Assembly (NCBI GenBank): GCA_024036415.1
Contig: JAMWET010000947.1
Coordinates: 866,001-930,000, forward strand
Direction: 5' to 3'
Source of the DNA: Prochilodus magdalenae
Lineage: Eukaryota > Chordata > Actinopteri > Characiformes > Prochilodontidae
Length of the DNA: 64,000 bases
A program made the position numbers and the translations under genes. Of the stretch, positions 12,207 through 24,666 are shown piece by piece. The notes beneath the pieces were generated by a model. The model was given only the letters and a program-made list of their open reading frames with translations. It searched no databases and was not told the origin of the DNA. Each line of letters opens with the position of its first letter. Position 1 is the first letter of the stretch.

Positions 12207-13133
12207 GTGTAGCAGTAAGATCAGTGAGCTAAGCTAAGTGGATGGCTGAGCTGCACTGGTGGGTGGGCTGAGGTGCCAGCCATTTCTTCTCTGTTCTTCC
12301 TCAAATGTTTAATAGCTGTGCATCTACAGGAAACAACCCTAAATCTGATATGTTATGTGCAGTTTATGGCCCAGATGCAACCTACTTGCAGAGTTTAATA
12401 TAGTAAATATAAAAACAAAATACAAGTAAAACATAAAACACAGTATAAAATGTGCTCCAGTGCACCACTATTTCACCAGCACTCTGTAGACGTCAGAAAC
12501 TATTCTTCATGTATTTCATCTCCAGTCAAAACTGTTTCAGCTTTTATATAAATATTTAGAGAGATATTGTTCCACATCCCTAAAGTTCAGTCTTACAACT
12601 TGGTTGTATTTTCTGCTACTCGCAATCCAAGCAATCCAAACACACTCTGTAATTCTCAGGTTTGGTGGCCAGTCCGTTGCGCTGTTTTCTGTTTGATCTC
12701 AGTCACAGCTTCACCTCTGCACATCCTTTCATATGAATAACAATAATAACGACAATAGAAAGAGCATATTTCATACTGTCAGTATGAGTGAGTGAGCAGC
12801 TGAGTGAGATGTCGAGGTGTCTTCTCTCAGTGCGAGGGTGCGCAGAAACAGCTGTGGATTTCCTGAGACCTGAAAAGTGAAGTTTTATGTTCTTTCAAAG
12901 ATGAAAGCCTTAGGTACTGTTTACCTGATGGTGATCAGGCTGATATTTATTGTATCCTTCCACTTCTTTCTTTGTCCTTATGCTCAGACACATCTTTCAA
13001 AAACATGTAGTATATGGATATATGGGTCATATTAATTATATATAATGCATATGCAACATATACACATGGACTCCTGCATGTCAAAACACTACCAGCAGGT
13101 AACTCTTATTCACTTTCATTGTGTTCGCAATAT
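12207..13133. other. no gene seen
   Basis: Unique-looking non-coding DNA between two (CT)n tracts. Confidence 0.4.
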
Positions 13134-13142
13134 CTCTCTCTC

Positions 13143-13202
<60 letters not shown>
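13134..13202. repeat. (CT)n microsatellite
   Basis: About 70 bases of CT dinucleotide with one ACT interruption near the start. Confidence 0.95.
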
Positions 13203-13206
<4 letters not shown>

Positions 13207-13351
13207 CTTGCATTTCTGGAAACCAAACAAAACAAAACCAACAGCTCACATAGGTCCACTGCTAAATGAGACACATCTGGAAAGAAAACTAGGACAGCTA
13301 AGGGATGAGCTGAACAGATTACAAAAGGATAGAGGGTGAGACGGTGTTAAA

Positions 13352-13379
13352 AAGAGAGAGAGAGAGAGAGAGAGAGAGC
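13352..13379. repeat. (AG)n microsatellite
   Basis: About 28 bases of AG, the complement of the CT tract 150 bases upstream; the pair is an inverted simple repeat. Confidence 0.9.
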
Positions 13380-15494
13380 AGCAAATCAATGAAAATGATC
13401 TCAGTCAAGACTGCCACTGTGTGTGTGTGTATATAACCTTTGTATGTGTTTAACTCAGAGTTCAGTTGCGAGAGGTGCACAGATTACTGCAGGTGTGAGC
13501 CTTTTGTGATGCTGGAAGAGTGTGTGTGTGTCTGTGTGTGTAAAATGTATTATTCATTCGGGTCGATACGTAACGACTGGAACAGACACAGAAGGTGCTC
13601 TGACACTTATGAAGCACTTCAGCCTGAGAGCTTTCCGTAGATCTATTGCATCCATTACCTATTCAATGAACCTGCTGAAACTGGAGCTGATGTTCAACAC
13701 ATCACATGCACACGCTTACATCCCTTTCCACCAGTCCACATGCTCACATGGCTTTTGCACACTTTCTGTGTCTACTCAACAACCTTGTCAGCGAGTGTAG
13801 CTGGCCGTATTAAGCCTGATTAATGATATACCATTTTATAGACCATCAGGAATCCCTGTAATTATTCATGTAGCAGGTTTGGAACACACTGCAGACGTTT
13901 TGCTTGCACCGTGATGGACCAGAGAAGACTCTTACAGAACCTATTTGATGCACTGTACTTGAGTGTGCACGTCATTTCCATACATCAGTACTGTTTTTAT
14001 TCTGTTCACTCAAATCTGATGTAATCTTTTGTAAAGATGATGCACACACGCACATACACTGCCAGCACTGGGGGCAGGAAAAGACCACTCAAACCAGACC
14101 AAGAGCAAAATGTAATGGAGAGGTCTGAGGATCTTCTGGCAGACATTACAAACATTTATACGACCAGTCTACTGACATGTTACCTTAACAGTGAAGCCGG
14201 TATTTCCTGTGTTTTTCTCATTTTGGAAACTGAAAGTTGGTGCCTAGAATTTGCATATTTTCTACCTCCCTGCTTTCAAGCTGTACAGTGGGGAAAAACA
14301 TGGGTGCCTCCATGTAGCCAGTATTGCTAGCGACATGCTAGCCAGCTAAGGTTAGCCTTCTAAGTGATTACTACAACATTCATCATATTTTTTACCTTCT
14401 TAAAACAACAAACTTTACAGGAAATGTTCATTATTCTTTTGTGCTTTTTACATGCTTGATGGTGCACAGGCTTTCCACAGTTATTTAAAATACAGGAGGT
14501 TATAAAGAATATAACTGTATATATATGGAGGCCCACACTCAACAAATGACTAAGCAGGAGGTTATAGCTGCTTCAACTAACTTCAACTTGTTCAGAGAGA
14601 TTTAACCAGCTACTGTGTCTGTATGTTGATTCATCTAACGTGCTGCCTTGTTACCACAGTGTGAGCAGCCATGCTGACATCATTTCATATGCTAGGAATG
14701 CACAATATAGAGCAGGGGCTCAAATCTGGACCTTAATATCAGTTTCTGGTCCTGGGTTTTGTAATGGCCTGTAGGTTCTATTAGCTTTCAGTGATTGCAA
14801 ACTCTATAACAGAAATCTGGATTTAAGGCGGACTGATGCTTTAACTATGGAACATTTAACAGGGGTTCTTGAAAGGTTCTTTAGGATAGGCCAGGGATCT
14901 TCAAATACAGACCTTTAAAGAACTCAGGTTTCTGGTCATGGACTTAGTAATACTTGGCAGGTTCTATTGACAATGAATGCTTATAAATTCCAGCACCAGA
15001 ATCTGGATTTGAGGACCAGATTTGAGGACTTCTGGTGTAAACTGTGTTTTGTCCTATTCCAAGGACAAAACAGGTCCGTTCCAAGTTTAAACTAGCCTTT
15101 TTTTTTAACACCAATTTTGTTGAAGTTAAATGCAAACATCATCAAACAAATAGTTACACAAATAGTTGCGCCCAAACGGAATCAACTAACAGGAATGAAA
15201 CTTGGTGGTTAGGTTTGACATAATGAGACATGCAAATGATTCATGTTTCTTGCTCGGGCACACATGTGGCATAAGAAAGGATGGGCCACAAATGTGGAGA
15301 TTCAGCAAGCAGTGATGCCCTTTCTGAGTCATCCTGTTAGTGCCAGCACCATTGACAGCTGCACGACGCAGGACTACATGCACACAGACCTGCTTGCAAG
15401 CAGACCATTACTGTCCTTAACACCAGGTCAATAGCAGGTGTCATGGAGTGACTCAGAACGGCAACGACACTTCCTTCCTGGTGCAGCTATTCTT
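13380..15494. other. no gene seen; two degenerate related segments
   Basis: Two diverged copies of one about 150-base repeat lie at roughly 14705-14840 and 14888-15040. Both contain 'ttctggtc', 'ggttctatt' and 'atctggattt' in the same order, resembling a common fish dispersed repeat. Nothing else is recognisable. Confidence 0.4.
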
Positions 15495-15780
15495 TTGACA
15501 GTCAGAGTCAGAATCAGGTTAATGGCCAGCTATGTTGACACACACACGCAAGGAATTTGGTTTCGGCAGTTTGTGTCTAGTACTGTACCAATATACACAT
15601 AACTAACTGTTGGTCCACAATATACACAATGACTTCACATATACGCCAAAAATACAAACACTGTACACTATACATAATATACACAATATGGCAACAAACT
15701 AATTATATATGGACAATTATATATATAATTATATAATACATTTATATATAATATATATATAATAAACAGTTTACTAATTA
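15495..15780. repeat. retroposon-like fragment followed by AT-rich low-complexity DNA
   Basis: The phrase AGAGTCAGAATCAGGTTAAT followed by 'ggccagctatgttgacacacac..aaggaattt' matches a very common fish interspersed repeat that carries a CA-rich centre. It runs into an alternating AT stretch at 15700-15770. Confidence 0.5.
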
Positions 15781-17630
15781 TTTACAAACAGTAAAAAAGG
15801 CAACTAATTCAGTATTTTAGTTTCTGCAGTGGGGAACTATTGATGCCTTCAGAAAAGGCCTTATGATTTCCGGAAACCAGGAAATCTATCTATGTCTGTA
15901 TATCAGTAATCTGTCAGTTTCAGTTCATTTTTATTTAATTAAATCATGCCTGTAATTTAAACCAGCGGACAACTGGCCAATTTCTTTCCTTTGTGGTATC
16001 TAGGTAGACTTAGCTAAGCAATCTTTCCTATTTGTCAAGACTTCAAAAGCTGCAGAGAAGTCTTGTTACATGTTAGATCAACCATCAACACAATTACAAA
16101 GTGACAGTGGAATCAACAGATCACATTTTGATTTCCAATAGACAGGATAAGTTTTGTGTTGCCTTCTGAAAGCCTGATTTATCTAGTTAGGAATAAAAAA
16201 CTGTACAACATGAAATGTCTTATAGGAGCTTCAGATGTTCAAGTCTGTGAATTGCCATTAGCTTAGTTTTTAAATAGGATGCCAACAGGAAAGAGCATTA
16301 TGGTAGTGGTGTTTTTTCCTCATGGCTGGTTCAGACTGAAGGCCTAGCTCTAATAGACACATTTTAAACCTTGCTGCAGTTCAAAGTTCATGCAAAATCA
16401 TCATCTTCTGACTCCACTGTGTCGAGAGCAGGTCCCTCTGGTAGGTTTCATCTGTGTCTATATTTGAATAGGACTGATATAAGTAGACAGCCGGAAAACT
16501 ACCACCACATGCACACACCCACACCCACACCCACACCCTCTACACCATACACACACACACACACAGTCACTTCCACTCTCAAACACCTTCTCTTTCCATA
16601 ACCTAACACTCTGCTTCCTTCAGGATAATACGGTGCAGATGTAGATATTATATTTGTTAATAAACGTGAGCACTAAATAAAATTCATTCAACTGTTGTCT
16701 GCCTCTCAGGTTTTATGCTGTTATTGACTCATGGGACTCTGTTTCTAGCTCAAAGGAAAAAGAGAAAAAATCTGTTGTAAGTCTCATATAACAGAATATT
16801 AAAAATAGCCATAGTATTTAAAATGATGAAGCGGTTTATAGTTTGTAAGTGACAGCATGGTATAATTTTACAGAACTCACATAAATAGGCTCTAAAAATT
16901 AGCTAAACAATCATCATCTAATAATGCTTATGATAATAATTACATAATGTACTTATATAATAATTTACTTAATGACATACAAATAATTAATATTCTTTAA
17001 TCTGCAGACGTGTAAGGACTGATTAATACTTCTTAATAAAGTATTAGGTAATTGATACTCATACTTATTACTTTGTAGCAGTAAACAGGAGTCAGACATA
17101 CACTTCTCCTTAATGCTTAGCAAGAAAGCATTAATAGGTCATTGATAATAATGACTAAATATTAAATATAGAACTTCTAAACATTAACACTAATTAACTG
17201 GAGCCCTATTATAAAGTTGCACCTGAACTGAAATGTATTCATGAAGATATCTCCCGGTGCTTTTTGTCTGTTGCATATAACATGTTTATGAAAATCATTT
17301 ACAGCACTAGAATTATTTCTGCATCACTAAGCAAATAGTTAATAATTAATTAATTAATAGATTACAATGATAATATGAATAACCATTTTTAACTGTTAGA
17401 TGATTTATAGGGACCTGTTATTATTAAGCATTCCCATTATGTGTTACCAGTGCCTCAGGAGTTTCACAAATGGGGTCTGTACCTAAGGTGCGCACACCTT
17501 TTAATATAAATGACCCACAAAGTAAATCATAATGAGAGGACAGCGCACCAGGACCCAGCAAAGGCACAGAGAGGAGAGAGGAGATGGGAGGAGAAGGAAA
17601 GTGTGCACAGAGTGTCAGTTTTCTTCTGTC

Positions 17631-17631
<1 letters not shown>
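15781..17631. other. no gene seen
   Basis: AT-rich non-coding DNA with a short (CA)n at about 16509-16566 and an ATTA-rich stretch at 17335-17360. No exon or recognised repeat family. Confidence 0.4.
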
Positions 17632-17664
<33 letters not shown>

Positions 17665-17673
17665 TGTGTGTGT
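17632..17673. repeat. (GT)n microsatellite
   Basis: About 42 bases of GT with one TATG interruption. Confidence 0.9.
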
Positions 17674-18065
17674 GAGGGGGCCTGAGGGTCTAAGCTGCAG
17701 ACATGGGCACAAACTTCATTTAGACCTGACAATTAATCTACAGCTGTGTCAGTGCATGATCCTCCACTGGAGCGCAACCCCGCTCGCCCTATCATACTCT
17801 CTCTCTCACTCACGCATCTATAAGCCCATGCACTTTTTCTAACAGGAGAAAAATCTCATTAATGTATTACAAGCTTGTTCTGAGCTCAGATATGTCATAT
17901 ACAGTACATGCCCTCAGCAATGGCTTTGCATAATCACATGCCCCGTAAATCCTAAAAGAAAAAAGAACAGAAAGAAGCTCTGTTTCTATCCTGATCTGAA
18001 ACTACAAGTTGAGCAAAGAAGAAAACTGACAGACGGTCACCAAACTCACAACAAATCACGCAGCT
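17674..18065. other. no gene seen
   Basis: Short non-coding spacer between simple repeats. Confidence 0.4.
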
Positions 18066-18176
18066 GTGTGTGTGTGTGGGTGTACGTGTGTGTGTGTGCG
18101 AGGGTGTACGTGTGTGTGTGTGTGTGTGTGCGTGGGTGTATGTGTGTGTGTGTGTGCGTGGGTGTGTGTGTGTAGT
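18066..18176. repeat. interrupted (GT)n repeat
   Basis: GT repeat with regular GCGTGGGTGTA and GCGAGGGTGTA interruptions, suggesting a small minisatellite built on the GT tract. Confidence 0.85.
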
Positions 18177-18222
18177 TGATGTCTGGTCTAAAACTGTAGG
18201 CCAATGTAAAGTCAGAGAACAT

Positions 18223-18223
<1 letters not shown>

Positions 18224-18269
<46 letters not shown>

Positions 18270-18642
18270 TCTCTCTCTCTTACTCTCTCTCTCTCTCTCT
18301 CTCTCTTACTCTCTCTCTCTTACTCTCTCTCTCTTACTCTCTCTTACTCTCTTTTTCTCTCTCTCTCTCTCTCTCTCTCTTACTCTCTCTTACTCTCTTT
18401 TTCTCTCTCTCTCTCTCTCTCTCTCTTACTCTCTCTCTCTTTTAATCTCTCTCTTTCTCTTACTCTCTCTCTCTTACTCTGTTACTCTCTCTCTCTCTTG
18501 ATCTCTCTCTCTTTCTCTCTCTTACTCTCTTTCTCTCTCTCTTACTCTCTCTCTCTCTCTCTTACACTTTCTCTTTTACTCTCTCTCTTTCTCTTACTCT
18601 CTCTCTTACTCTCTCTCTCTCTCTCTCACTCTCTCTTTCTTA

Positions 18643-18673
<31 letters not shown>

Positions 18674-18724
18674 ACTCTCTCTCTTACTCTCTCTCTCTCT
18701 CTTACTCTCTCTCTCTCTCTCTCA
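18224..18724. repeat. 500-base polypyrimidine CTCTTACTCT repeat
   Basis: A continuous pyrimidine-rich tract of CT dinucleotides punctuated by TTACTC at irregular spacing. Frames across it are artefacts. Pyrimidine-rich DNA continues more loosely to about 19010. Confidence 0.95.
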
Positions 18725-20144
18725 CTAAAATGTTCTCCCTTTTCTCTTTCATTTTTATCTCTATAATCTCTGTCTTATTTTATTCCTCTCGCTGTCTCTC
18801 TCTCTCTTGTCTGTCTTTCTAGCTGTTCGTCTCTCCCATGCTCTCTATTCCTATCACTTCTTTCTGTCTCTCCTTCCCTCCCCCTTTTTCTTTCTTTAAT
18901 TTTTTTAACCTCTATCTTATTTCAAATCTCTCTCTCTGTTATCTCCATATGCTCTCTCTTATTTCTTTGTCTCTCTTTTTTCTATTCTTTTTCTCCCTAT
19001 CTGTTTGTGCACTTGTTAGAGAGAAGGCAGGTTATTAGTCTGGGCCTGCTGTGGGAACATTGAGAGAAGTTATCTGGGTGCAGTTTTACTTGGCTAATGA
19101 CTTGAGTGGACTCATGGGTAAATAGGAACCTGTTAAGATTTGGTGGAAGATTTCTACTGAAAATCACACAAACACCAAGACACTTCACTCCTAGAGCCAT
19201 GTTAGGAGATGAACTGGTGCTCATTCTTTAAAGATAACGGAATGTGTTTTAAATTACTTGGATGGCTTGATGCAGAAAATTCAACCACATTCTAACACTG
19301 ACACTGGAGATGTGGAACAATATTCCTCCAAGAGCACAAGCTGTGATAAAGGAAATAATTACTTGCTGAGGCTTTATGTGATTTTCTAAATCAATTATTT
19401 GAATCCTAATCTTTTTCCTGATCAAATAAACACACTACACTGTAAAATGTACAGATGCTTGTTCTGTATGAAATGATAAGCCCTGAGTTTGACAGGAGTG
19501 TAAAGTTTTACACTCAGTTTACAATAAAAACAGCTTTATAGTATTATAAAAACAGAGACTCTGCCCAGAGATGAGGCCATCTGAAGGTTGGGTACTGAAG
19601 TGTAAAATGTCACAACTGAAAAAACTGAATTTCATTATGAACAACAATCCAGCACAAAACCATAATAAAATGCCCCCGCAGTCTCTCTCTCTCTCTCTCT
19701 CTCTCTCCCCCTGCTCTCTCTGTCTCTCTTTTCTCTCACATTCTTTCTCTTTAGTGGAAAGGAACAGAAATCGATTCTGATATTAATCTCTTGCTGGAGG
19801 GATTACGGGCCAGTTTTGCCTCCACTTCCGCAACTCCCAGAGGACATACCACACACAACACAAACAATATGAAGAGAAGATGGAGGGTCTTTATTTGCCT
19901 TATTTTAGCACTGTTTGTTCACAGCTTCTACAGCTACACTGGAACACATCCTTGCTGCATATCTTACCCTACCTTACCACAGTGAGAGACTGAACAGAGC
20001 AGCTATTTCTCAGCGGCCCTTAGAGGAACACAATCATGGCAGGTAGATGGTGTCCTTCCTTCCTGCACTGGTGTTTACAGCTGATCTGGGCCTCCATTTA
20101 TATATGCCTAGCTACAGAAAAGTGAAGTAGACATATTTGGAGAT
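18725..20144. other. no gene seen; CT-rich then ordinary non-coding DNA
   Basis: Loose CT-rich DNA to about 19010, then unique-looking sequence; a short (CT)n at 19680-19708. No exon is supported. Confidence 0.4.
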
Positions 20145-20460
20145 TCTGGACGATTCTTAGTCCAGCAGTAACACTGAGGTGTTTAAGAACTCCAGCAGTA
20201 CAGCTGTGTCTGATCCACTCACACCAGCACAACACACACTAACACACCACCACCACGTCACTGCAGTCCTGAGAATGATCCACCACCCTAACGTTACATG
20301 TTCTGTGGTGGTCCTATGGGGGTCCTGACCATTGAGGAACAGGGAAACAAAGCAGAGAAACAGATGGACTACAGTCTCTAGTTGTAAAACTACAAACTAC
20401 ATCTATATGGTGCTTATAAAATGGACCTAGTGTGCACTTAATGAAGTGCTGAGTGAGTGT
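20145..20460. repeat. non-autonomous DNA transposon fragment
   Basis: The ordered phrases 'tgtgtctgatccactcacaccag', 'gtggtggtcct..gggggtcctgaccattgagg' and 'cagagaaacagatggactaca' (here abbreviated) match a common fish repeat whose ends read 'cagccataacattatgacc'. A second fragment of it is at 60705-60830. No coding capacity. Confidence 0.6.
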
Positions 20461-21544
20461 ATATCACCACTTCAAATGTGCCAGATGGAAATTAGAGCAC
20501 CAGTTTAGAATTTTTCATAGGGTCCTGTGTTATGTAAGCTTATCTGGTCTAGTTTGCTCCAAACGCTATCTGACATACATCTGTTTATTATCTAAGTAAA
20601 TGGAAAGATAACACGCTTCTACCTTAACAAATTTAAATACGGCACTGTGTGCAAACCTTCAGAAAAGCTCTGAGTGCAGTTCAGATTTTACAAAAGCTCC
20701 TGTTAATATAAAACGATATAAGTTATCATTTTCTGAAATATTAGAAAGCATATAAATGGAAAGCAGGGATCGGTAAGGTAATCTCTAACGTGTCTGAAGC
20801 GCCACCCTCGTAATTCCATTTAATCTGCTGGAATTAAACACAATAAAGTTAAAGCTCTTTTAAATATAAGTTAAAACTTCATCACACTTTTCAGGGCTCA
20901 TTCTGAAAAGCATACAATATTAATAAGAATATATTAGCTCCTCTAAAAGTGAATACTTAACAATGCAGACTGAATTAATTTCCATGGCAACACAGGGCTT
21001 GACATTACAACGAGATGAGATCACGGTTCTTCCTAGCGGAGCTCTCTCCCAAAGCAAGGGCAAATTCAGCTTAATCCTCTATTTGATTAGAAAGAGGCAA
21101 ATCTTATCCTTCTCGGTTTCCTCCGAAAAGTCCAGTTAATGGAGGTTATTGTCAGAGTATTTGAGAGATCCCCTGGAACTAGACTAGAGGAAGTGATATG
21201 ATAGAGGGAGAAAAGGAGAGAGATTTAACACACATTGAAACATAACCTCAAAAGTCAGCTACTCGCAGAGCTGAGATCACCACAAGACCAAGATCTTAAA
21301 CAACAGCAAACCTTAATTCAGATATGAATTCAGTCATCCAAGGCTTCAGATGCTTCTTCTCATTATAGGGACAATACACTGGGATTAGAGCTGTAGGTCT
21401 CTGATATGATAACAGCCAATGTGTTTGCTTGTCCTCATGCTCAATGTGAACTACAAAACCATTTCCTGAATACAGCATTGCAAAACTGAAAGATCACATG
21501 GTCCAGTATTATGAACAAACCACTCACTGAAAGACCCATCTTCT
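20461..21544. other. no gene seen; possible RFX/X-box-like site
   Basis: Unique-looking non-coding DNA. At about 20976-20992 the sequence TTTCCATGGCAAC on the complement reads GTTGCCATGGAAA, close to an RFX (X-box) palindrome. This is a motif match only; there is no nearby gene to tie it to. Confidence 0.35.
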
Positions 21545-21825
21545 GAACTGCTTTATCCTTCTGGGTCGCAGGGGGTGCTGGAGACTATCCCAGCATTCAG
21601 TGGGTGGAAGGGAGGAAACACTGTGGATATGCCGCCGATCCATCACAGGACACACACACAGGCATACACACTCACATACCCACACCTAGTGGGGCACTTT
21701 AGCATGGCTTTGGTCCATGGGAGGAAACTGGAGCACACAGAAGGAAACTGCACAGACACGAGGGAGAACATGCAAACTTGCTGGTCAGGAATTAAACCCA
21801 TGTCCACCATGCTGTGCTGGCCTTA
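21545..21825. repeat. dispersed fish repeat
   Basis: Contains CTTCTGGGTCGCAGGGGGTG, then 'ggagactatcccagcattc', then 'gggaggaaactggagcac' and 'gagaacatgcaaact', in the order of one of the commonest fish interspersed repeats. Family not assigned. No real open frame. Confidence 0.65.
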
Positions 21826-24566
21826 TGACTGAATCTCTAACCTTTAAAAGCAATGATTACTCTACTTGCCTAAAACAAGGCACCTGGAATTGTAGCATCC
21901 TTGGTCACAATGTTTGCAATCTAACACAGAAGCAAGAAAGAATTTTAAATTCTTTACTATTTTAAATCACAAAAGAATTTTAAATGAAATATTAATAAAT
22001 AAAAATAAAAACACTTGGCTTGCATGCAGTTTGCCAGGGCTGAGAAACAACCAGAAATGGCCAACATCTGCATTTTGTCTGGGCCAGTGTGTAGTAAAAA
22101 GGTAACTACTGTAATTCATGGTATTGTGGTATTATACATTAGATATTTCTGCTTATGGTGAATGTGTAAGCGGGTTGTGTCTGTGTGCCAGTAAGTAAAA
22201 TGGTCTGCACCTTTGCTTAAAGATGTGTCTTTGGAGTTCGACTTTTTGTGCAGTCTACCCTTAAAGCCACTGTTTGAAAGAGGCTTCGAGTGGATTTCAC
22301 TGAAGAATTCCTTTATACCGAGGATTACTGGATTGTGTGACTAGTGGATGGACTGCCCTGCGCATACTTAGTGCAGCCACCCCACATGCCCTGAGTACTG
22401 TAATAAAATTCACATAACAAATTAACTCCATAACCTCATTGCAAGATATTAAGAATTATCTCTGAAGAAGCTCAGTAGGTTGTTTGGGTTCATTTCTCCA
22501 TAAAACTGATATTGCTGTTCAGTATATTGACTTATCATGTTTCCAGTTATAATGCAGTACCTCATTTTAATTATGTATTTATCCACCTGTTTGTTGAAAC
22601 CTATACATGGACTGAATTAGTTAGTATTCAGATCACAGATATTTACAAGGAATGTGGTTTAATAGATTTAAAATTTCAGATTTATTTGAGATAATACATA
22701 GCTAAATGTTAAATAATACAATAAAAGTAATCATTTAAGGCACTTTCAAATAGAAGGTGTCTGTCCGGAAACCTAACCCCATAAATTAAATTCTGTCATT
22801 TTTTTCTCTTTATATTTTATTGTTTTATACATTTTTTAATTTCTTTTGTTGAAAGACTTTTATTCATTGCATAAAACACAGACTTTTAGTCAATATGTGG
22901 AGCCTTATTTTAATGACACCTCTGCATTTTACCGCAAGAAGTGAGTCTACGATATGTCATGTATTGAGTATCTCCTGGAAGTCCAGTAGGTGTCGCTATA
23001 TACAGAATGACTCGAGTATGCCTGTACCGTGAAGAAGAGAGGCGAGTAATAAACACCAGAGCCTAGCTCCAAGTTCTCTGCTACTCCTCCGTCTTCGTGT
23101 ATTATTTGTTGTCACAGTAAGTTGAATAAATGCTGAAGACACAACACATTCCTGTCCAGTGAGGCCACAATGTGAGCAGTTAGTCTGAAAATGTGTGCAA
23201 CACTGAAAGTTGTCACCAATAAAATGTATTGTATTGTCTGCAACTACACACTAACAGCAGCATCATCATAAACAACAACAACCAAATGTCTCTTTTTGTC
23301 CAGTGTGTGTGGCCACTCCTTAGAGCCACTTTTCTTCTTTTTTTCCTCTAAGCTTTTCATGAAAGTGTTGCCGGTGTGAGACATCACAGTGTTCAGATTT
23401 TATGGGTGTACAGCTGTCAGCTGTATTTGCTATCCATGCACTGGCTGGCATTTTTGAGGTCTACTCAAATTTGGCTGAAATTGACACTAACAGAAAATGT
23501 TCTGTTTGTCAGTTTCCTGGACATCACCGATTACTGAAAAGAAACGATCTCTACAAACTCTGGTTAACAAGGCTAGAAGCTTTAATCTACCTGGTGAGCT
23601 GTTGATTACAATTTTGTTCTCACTAGTCACGTAGTTTCATAGCGGTGTGCCTCATTAGTTTCTCCCATTTTCACCCCTTTCCTCCTTCGTTAGACGGAAG
23701 AGGAAAGTCTTATTGAAAATGAAATAATATATCGCTCATGTCGTTTGAGGAACGAACTAAAAATACTAAAGGAAAAGCTGCTGGGGAGCTGAAAGGGCTG
23801 GTTCTTAATTGTGAACTGAGCCAAAAGACTCCCTGAATAGTGCTGAAAGGACCATCACCAGTAGCATAGTATCTCCTACAGAGTGGGTAGTTAAGAACTA
23901 AATCACGGCTGTTCTGAGGTCAGCTGAGACCCAGTCACTGCTAATTGGGTAGTCTTGTCGCTGTTTAAACACTGAATCTCATTAAGCCTTTCAAACCTAG
24001 CAAGGTGTCCTGGGTAGCCTAGTCATGGCTATTTTTAAGGTAATTACACACGAAGATGGACATGTGAATATAAAATACAAAAGCGTCTTTATCCAGCTAT
24101 TTCAGGAACTCTCAAGAAAGTAATGCAGTCATGAAGACGAAGCCCGTTTAGTGGGTTAACGTTCCACATGACAGCCACACTTTTCATGCATGCAAACTCC
24201 AAACTTTGCAGAGAAAGCAAAACTTCACTCTGCTCCTCCAGACTCACTCACCATGATAAGCAGAAAGCTGGAGAAATAAGGCACCACCATATCTGTCTAG
24301 AAATAGACTAATGTGCAGATGTGCCTCCTGGTCTTATACCTGTTATACAGTGGAGAGCGAGTGAGAGTGAAAGAGATTCAGATTATGTGTACAGGCTCTA
24401 CTAATGAGGTCCAGAGGACATCTACTCTCTGCACCTAGGAACGTGACCCTGTGAACTTTAACCTTGCTGCCATTCATCTAGAGGCTCTCAAACAGCAAAC
24501 AATCAGGAAACTGTAAACATACACAAACACACTACCTTTCTGCCTGACCGAGAGGAAACCAACACA

Positions 24567-24568
<2 letters not shown>
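21826..24568. other. no gene supported
   Basis: Mostly unique-looking DNA. A possible short LTR-like segment is at 22955-23116: it starts TGTCATG, ends TTGTCACA and holds an AATAAA. A 67-codon open frame at 23402-23605 ends next to a GTGAGC donor-like site but matches no family I know. Confidence 0.35.
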
Positions 24569-24601
<33 letters not shown>

Positions 24602-24607
24602 GTCTGT

Positions 24608-24666
<59 letters not shown>
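24569..24666. repeat. (GT)n microsatellite
   Basis: About 98 bases of GT with a CAGGTC interruption near 24600. Confidence 0.95.

Noticed and set aside
23402..23605. 67-codon frame followed by a GTGAGC donor-like site
   Set aside because: It matches no family known to me and has no partner exons; only transcript data could rescue it.
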